A DNA stretch of 64,000 nucleotides from Asterionellopsis glacialis. Its lineage: Eukaryota; Bacillariophyta; Plagiogrammaphyceae; Rhaphoneidales; Asterionellopsidaceae. The stretch is taken from NCBI GenBank assembly GCA_014885115.2, contig WKLE02000153.1:1-64000 (forward strand). Direction: 5' to 3'. The notes beneath the pieces were generated by a model, which worked only from the letters and a program-made list of their open reading frames with translations, did not search any database and was not told the DNA's origin. How positions within the stretch are numbered: position 1 is the stretch's first letter; the number at the start of each line of letters is the position of its first letter. Made by a program: the position numbers and the translations under genes. Of the stretch, positions 58,101 to 64,000 are shown piece by piece.

Positions 58101-59743
58101 TTATAGACAAATGATAGGGGAATTGATGACAATCAAAAGGAAAGAGAGCTAAAAAGTAAAACAAATGTTTAGTCCTTTTTGAAGTTAAATATTCAACCTA
58201 GCCAAGAAAGGATAAGAGTTGTAGCAATGATCACATGATAGATGAGGATTTTATGTGTAGAGGACAAAAACATCATTCATTGTAATATACTTAACCCATT
58301 CAACTGCTGCAGCAGTACAAAGATACCAATACGCTTGACATGAAGTCAAGTGTATTAGTGTACCTGGATAGTCATTAAGATACTCACTTTTCTATGATGC
58401 TGATGACAAATGCTATAAACAACAGGATTCTTTTTTCAATAAACTAAGAGTGTATTAGAAAAAAATGATGGGGATTGGTTACAAGGAGAGATAGTGATCC
58501 TGATGATAGAGATAAATATATATGATAGGAGACTAGTGCCGGTGATATGATAACAACCATGAATGATATAGAAGATGATGAAGAAGAAGAACCCCAAATT
58601 ACTCCTCATCAACAAGTTCTTGCAGAATGATAAATTTGGTAATAGGTGAATATCAAGAGTGGATTTTATTCAAGATAGTAATAGAACCAATACCTTAATC
58701 CTACTTTACCATTAAAAGTTTTTATCCTGTAACAAAAGTGAAAATACATGCACTTTATAGGAAGGCATCTGTCTATTCTTGTTCTTACATTTAAGGGTGG
58801 TACATCTAATCATGCAATGATCAACTTATCAGGTAAGTTGTCTAGTAGTATATAGGCTGTTTGTACCACAGATCAGGGCATTGCAGGTTGTTTCCAAACA
58901 AGAAACTAAGCTTAAATCAATCAATGACAGTTCTACCAACACTAGCTACCCAATAATAAAAAGCACCCATATTGTCCTCTTTTTTGATAATTGTATGTAA
59001 CCATTAAATCACAAATACGTTTTATTGGAAGAATTGTTCTTATTTTCTGTGATACTCTCATTTTTTAGAATGACAAAACGAGCAGTGGCTTTTTTTCTCG
59101 TTTGTTCTTTCCACCTCTTCTATTTTACAATTTCCATGTGATAAGATCACATACCCTCTCTTTCTAAATTGGACACTAATGACTAATGAACTAGCCACTC
59201 TTTGTTGGTAATCTTTTTTACTCTTTTCTACAACCAGTAATTCCTGAAAAACTTGGGAGACTCCAATATCAGTATCTATTTGTACTTGTAAGTTTGTGCC
59301 AATAGGCAAAGAAGAGCTTTTTGTTTTAGGGGTATCACCTCTTCAGAAGTTACTCAACCAGATTATTTTAGTCAATTTTGAGATTATGTTCACATCCACC
59401 ATTCTTTGCCGGATTTACCCTTATTCTGGTACTGGAATGAATCAACCTTGTTTCGCCAAAGTCAAACATACTCAGAAAGAAAGAGTTAATGTTGTGAACA
59501 AACATTTTAGTAATGAAAGTCTAAATTGTTGAATTGCACTCCCTTTAAATTGAAATTCTTTATCCTTTTCCAATCGCTATGTCGAGAATGTTTCATGAAA
59601 TTTGTATGGTTGAGAAATTTTTGTTAGCGTTTCATTAGATAGGTTTAACACAATTTTACTATTTGTGCATGGATAAGTGTTTGCCAGTTTGTCATTGTTA
59701 CGCAGTCCTTCTCCACTTTGAGGAATGATTAATATTTTTTTAA
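55129..59743. other. 4.6-kb AT-rich gene-poor region
   Basis: No supportable gene in 4.6 kb. The left part (55590-55650) has a GGTACC/AGTACTG palindrome cluster. From about 56700 onward the DNA is markedly AT-rich, with scattered short frames. A tandem duplication of about 92 bp lies at 57527-57710. The region may be decayed mobile-element DNA, but I find no transposase or terminal repeats to show it. Confidence 0.6.
57527..57710. repeat. Two-copy tandem repeat of about 92 bp
   Basis: Copy 1 spans 57527-57616 and copy 2 spans 57617-57710. Both run from ATCCTCTGTTAT through ACAACAGGTCTGCACTAC to TTCTGGAATGTATTTT, and they differ by a few substitutions and a 3-base insertion (CGACAAAG versus CAAAG). 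Confidence 0.88.
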
Positions 59744-62700
59744 TCAGCGACCACCATCCTCAATGGACTCAGTCAAAAGTTCCAAAAGGCGGTCAAAGCC
59801 AATATTGTGCCACATTTGCTGCCATGCATTATCTTCTGGAGCTGCGTCAACAGGACGCCGTGCTACCGTATGCATTTGCTCTGGACTTGCACCGTAAGGG
59901 TACATTCCTGCCTTTTCAGCTCGCGCATGCATGGCAGCAATTTCCTCATCCGTCATGGTTGGGTTTCGGCTCATGAAATTGATACCTTCAAACACACGAA
60001 CTCCACCACGCTCCAGGCATTGGAATTGAATTGCTTCTGTGTATTCACCGGTGGTGGGGTCTTTTTGGACATCCACGATGTAGTTAGGAAATTCAACACC
60101 GAAACCACTTTCACGCAAAACTCCAGCAGGGTCCTTGTCGTCAACTCTACCAAACAAGAAGTAGTGAGCCCCATTGGCAACAGGAGACTTGTCCCAAGAA
60201 AGCTTAGCAGAATCGGGAGCAGGGCCTTTGACTCCAAAGTCATCAATCCACCCCTTCCCATCGGGTGTTAGTTTGATATCAAGTGTTGTGTCATACACCT
60301 CCTTGAATTGAGTCCAGTCGTGGAATTTCTGTTCATACCATTTGCCCTGATACTTGTCTAAATCAAAGTTGTCCATACTTGGTTGGCGGACCTCTTCGTA
60401 CGTTGGGCAGCCCCTAACGATTTGTCCCTTGTAGGTATCGTCAAGAGCAAGATTAAAATCGCCAAGGCCAGCTTGGCCATCAAGGCCAGCGCCAACGTAA
60501 GCAAAGAATGCAGCAACGGCCGCAATGTTCACGGCATTTCTTATCTATAGTAAAAGATAGTATGATTTAGTATGAGTTGCAACGTTTTCGAAAAAGGGAT
60601 ACCGAACATTCCATGGAAAACTGGAGGGTACTTACCTGCTTGGACATCGCGATGGCGCCAATTGCAACAGCATTACCTAAAAGATAGGTGTATGGGACCA
60701 AATCAGCTAGCTTTGGTCCTGGGCTGCCGTGAAGCACGTCACTGATCCATAGAACTGGTTGAAGAATTGGGTGGCCAACCGCAAAGAAGATCCAGAAGTT
60801 TAGAGCAGCCCAGAAATCTTGTGGGTCCGCAATATTCTCCTTCATTTGCATCACTGATTGGTAGAAATCATAAAAAGCAGGTGCATGGCTTGCTATGGCT
60901 CCTAACCCGAAAACAGAAGCCACGAGTACAAGACCGTTCTCTGTCACAACAGATGTGATACCACTTGAATCCCCACCACTGATACTTGCAGAATCATCAA
61001 CATCAGTGACCTTTTCTTTTGTACCAGCCATTACTTCCACCAAGTCTACAAACGCATCTGCAAATTGTTCATTAGTTTGCTCACTCACAACTGGGGTGGC
61101 TGGGTGAGATACAATTTTCATCTCCCCGTCAACAGTCATGCAAGAAATCTGATAAAGGCATCCTGTACGAGCATTGGATACTGCAAAGTACATGTCATCA
61201 ATATTGTACCTTCCATGTTTGATCTGCAGAACATTACGTATTAACTAGTTAGCTACAATTGATAAAATGCAATTTCAAAGCAAACACAACGCAGGGGGGA
61301 ACCTACCTGGATAGTATCCCTCTCATCGTCACCTTCGCGTCGGACAGCTTGTTGCCTTTCGTACACTCCTACATTTGAAATTCCAGCGCTGTAAGCCCTA
61401 CCTTGAGTATCTTTAGACAGCGCTGTCAAGTGCACTAAGTTATTCATATCACTAATAGTCATAGCGAAATCAAACACGCGCACTGCGTTTTTTGGCCCTT
61501 CATTTTCGACAAATTTGGCTGTCTGATCCTTTCCTTCTCTGGCCAACTCCCAAAACTTTGCTCTCTTGTCATCAGTTGGGTCAGTGCGGAGACTCTCTCC
61601 AGAATGATCGGAGAATGGCCCATGCATTAAATCCATACTACCAGCATGACATGCAACAGTTTCACATTTGTCAAGTTGTTCACCGAAACGTCTCATATTC
61701 AGGGATTGGAGCACCTTGTAGTTGCGTTTCTTGTCCTTTCCCCGACTCAGTCCATTCCCAATGAAGTCAGTGGCAGTAAGTGTCAAAGCTGCTGACAATG
61801 CATTAGTAACCGTTACTCCATTCTCGCGGCACTTTGCAAGAAGAGCTGAAGTTGCCTCCTTGGATAAGTTTCGGAATTGGAGAGTGGAAGTACGCTCGTA
61901 GCTGGCCTCGTTGTCACCACCAGCAGTTTTACCGCCAATAATAGAGATAGCACCCAAAACTCCATTACCTTTTTTTTCGGTTTCCATGTCTGGAAGAATA
62001 ACAGGACTTCTAAGCCCTTCTGCAGCCTTTCCAGCTACGTAAGTGACTGTATTAAGATCGAAATCAGAGAACGCTGTGTCACTAAATCTGTGCCCTAAGC
62101 CCATGACGGTATCTTCAACAGATATGGGCATTGATTGTGATACTGCAGGCTTGAGAATTTTCCCGTTTTCTTCGATTGCTGCCATATTGGAAATAATTTG
62201 GTCTGTCAAAATATTTACACTGCTTTGGTCAGAGATACAGTGGTTGAATGTAAAAAGTAATGCACATGGTGCATCCTTATCTGTTCCCTTATTCAACCGA
62301 TGGAGTTCAATTTTCCATAAAGGACCACTAGAAGGGTCACACCAGTAGTGACCATCATCCAAATCACGATTGAAGTCTGCTCTCCAACTTTTATCAATAT
62401 CAGCTTTAGTAGTACCTTCAACATCAACCAACTTGAGAACATCCGCACTTGTAAATGTCCTTTTGCTTGAAACAAAGGTGCAAGGGTTGGGATCTCCCTT
62501 ACGGACCATTTGAGACAAATCAATCCTTTCTTCGGGTTCACCATCACCTTCCACGTGACACCTCAATAAAGGGTGAGCTTGCATGGCATCATCAATAGCT
62601 TGCTTGAGGACTTCAGCGGATGGTGTTGCCGACAATACAACAGCACTAACATGATTCATTTGAGGAAATTCGACATCAGGATTTACACCGTACTGTCTTG

Positions 62701-62932
62701 GAAGCATGAGATTCTCCTGTGATCCCAATACACGCCGTTGTTCTGCTTCATCAATCAAGGAATCAGACGTTTTTTCATCAGTTGCAAAAAACATATTTTG
62801 TTCATTTTCAACTGAAGCTGACAACTTCCATTTCGAGAAAGAAGTTTCCTGACGAACATTGATCGGAACAGTGAATGCAGAGCATTGATTCAACGAGAGT
62901 GCCAATGCCGGAAAAGCTATTAACAACTTCAT
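59744..62932 (-). CDS. Plastid acyltransferase-membrane-lipocalin fusion protein
   Basis: Three exons, complement(join(59744..60544, 60636..61223, 61307..62932)), all phase 0, 1004 residues. The N-terminus is a signal peptide ending CSAFTVP, close to the diatom plastid ASAFAP motif. Residues about 70-610 form a condensation/alcohol-acetyltransferase-type domain: HPLLRCHVEGDGEP, then FTFNHCISDQSS with the HxxxD pair His231/Asp235, and a C-terminal half that continues into exon 2 (FADAFVDLVEVMAG). Residues about 630-760 hold four hydrophobic segments (for example FWAALNFWIFFAVGHPILQP). Residues about 790-960 are a lipocalin (YQGKWYEQKFHDWTQF has the GxW signature). Lipocalin folds bind carotenoids in violaxanthin de-epoxidase, so acylation of a pigment or lipid at plastid membranes is a reasonable hypothesis, not shown. 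Confidence 0.82.
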
Positions 62933-64000
62933 CTTATCTTGTAAAAATAGGAATTACAGAATTACAACCGTTCAGTCCTTCAAGCAGATGAGGCAGTCCC
63001 TACTAAAAAATCAGTTGCCTTCTTGTGATATGACAAACGACAACAATGAATGAGAGGTACCGTACAGTGTGTGTTTTCAATATTTCAGTTCATAGGTCTA
63101 TGTTTTCTGTGAAGGATGATGGGGAGACACAACATAAATTGTACCATACTTGGATGGAACCTCAACTTGAACTGACGTCCGATCCCATATCCGGGTTCCA
63201 CCTGTTGGACAACCGGCAAAATATTATGGATATGTCTGTTTGTCCTACCAGGTGCTGGTACCGTCTGTCTGTAACTAGTTGAACTTTTTTTTGTGAGGCT
63301 TATTTTGAACGCCATGGTCCTCAAATCAAAAATCGGTTTCGACAGTGTCACGCACCATCATCTTTAGAACGAAGCTGTCGAAACCGATTTTTGAATTTGG
63401 GACCATGGTCATCAGAATAAGCCTCACAAGCACCATCATCGTTGATATTGGATCATTGTCGATGACCTTGTTCGTTCTCAAATTCGATAGTCTAGGTCCG
63501 GGGAGACTAGTTCCAGGATTAGTTGGGCCACTTTGTGACATTTGGCTTGTAGAAGCCCTGTAGAAGGGGTTTAAAAAAATAAAATACAACAATCAACATG
63601 CACCAATATTATTATATGCAAAGTATATACTAAGTGGCAAAAAAATATATACACTAATAATTTATCTTAAGCAAACAAAAAGCCAATCATGCATCTTTGA
63701 AAGCTAATGTGTGGCATCCTCGTCCAATTGGTCATCCTGCTCAGAACCCAAGGACATTTAACTTCCATTGTCTGTCAGGGTTTTGTCAAAGTCCAATTCT
63801 ATGTGCTGCTGCACCTCCTCAAGGATCTCACAATAATCCTCATCTATAAGCATCAAGGCACCAAGTCATGCAGCCTCCCATATGTTGCAGGTACAGGAGT
63901 GGATTGTGCTCCTTGTCATGTGGAATGAATGCACGTGATATCAGTATGCAAAACAGATTGTATGCAAACAGTCATTCTCATGTTGGCCATGATGGTATAC
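62933..64000. other. Right-edge spacer with inverted repeat
   Basis: This holds the promoter of the acyltransferase-lipocalin gene and then gene-free DNA. It contains a long inverted repeat (63291-63429), entered separately. The last 300 bases contain a short frame reading VWHPRPIGHPAQNP, only faintly like a retroelement pre-integrase motif; not called. Confidence 0.5.
63291..63429. repeat. Long inverted repeat, hairpin or MITE-like
   Basis: A 55-base left arm (63291-63345) and its reverse complement (63375-63429) match at 48 of 55 positions, around a 29-base loop. The arms begin TTGTGAGGCTTATT and end AATCGGTTTCGACAG; the inner 18 bases are perfect. I see no clear target-site duplication. 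It could be a miniature inverted-repeat element or the source of a foldback RNA. Confidence 0.85.

Noticed and set aside
59058..59309. 83-codon reverse frame ending in CSFCHSKK, considered as a transposase tail
   Set aside because: No upstream domain and AT-rich surroundings; a chance frame is as likely.
63690..64000. Possible copia-type retroelement remnant (WHPRPIGHP)
   Set aside because: Only a few residues resemble the pre-integrase motif, no other retroelement domain or LTR is seen, and the window ends.
1..64000. tRNA, rRNA and CRISPR searches by eye
   Set aside because: GTTCGA-like words (for example near 14225, 22390 and 23330) are not accompanied by a cloverleaf, and no regularly spaced repeat-spacer array exists.

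Overview
This window looks like nuclear DNA of a diatom, probably a raphid pennate. The evidence is short phase-respecting GT-AG introns (about 70-190 nt), dense genes on both strands, N-termini combining a signal peptide with an Ala/Ser/Asn-Phe plastid motif, a UGA-containing selenoprotein with a SECIS element, and a plastid-type condensation-domain/lipocalin protein. The diatom assignment is inferred from gene content; the genus is not determined. All products and splice models come from reading the sequence, not from database searches. Exon phases were checked arithmetically for every spliced gene; the only unresolved one is the start of the selenoprotein gene.

Layout. 0.5-8.4 kb: a GPI-type secreted Cys-rich protein (-), a palindrome-rich spacer, a xylose-reductase-like aldo-keto reductase (+), a PLAA/Doa1 ubiquitin-pathway WD40 protein (+) and the peroxin PEX19 (-). 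9-17.6 kb: 20S proteasome alpha (PSMA4-like, -) divergent from an ankyrin protein (+), a zinc finger/pseudouridine-synthase-like/2OG-oxygenase-like fusion (-), a C2-like membrane protein (-) and an LRR protein (+). 18-25 kb: TIM50 (+), a plastid-type bilobal aspartic protease (-), a GT8 glycosyltransferase (+) and a DsbA/FrnE-like protein (+) whose catalytic-site codon is UGA. 25-29.3 kb: an acyltransferase-like gene (+) bracketed by two direct copies of the selenoprotein 3' UTR. 29.3-41 kb: a double-domain phosphoglycerate mutase (-), an AIM24 protein (-), a plastid Rossmann protein (+), a tandem-domain GH99-like type II membrane protein (-), then a repeat-rich spacer with a 45-base N run. 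41-55 kb: a mitochondrial PPR-like protein (+), an eight-exon soluble-adenylyl-cyclase-like gene (-), a second palindrome-rich spacer and a Ser-rich F-box-like/ARM-like protein (-). 55-64 kb: a 4.6-kb gene-poor AT-rich spacer, a plastid acyltransferase-membrane-lipocalin fusion (-) and a spacer with a long inverted repeat.

The genes are ordinary eukaryotic singletons rather than an operon. The most unusual items are the predicted selenoprotein with a well-formed type II SECIS, the duplicated SECIS-bearing UTR around the acyltransferase gene, the three-exon acyltransferase/lipocalin fusion (a candidate for plastid carotenoid or lipid acylation), and the tandem phosphoglycerate mutase whose first domain has lost the phospho-accepting histidine.
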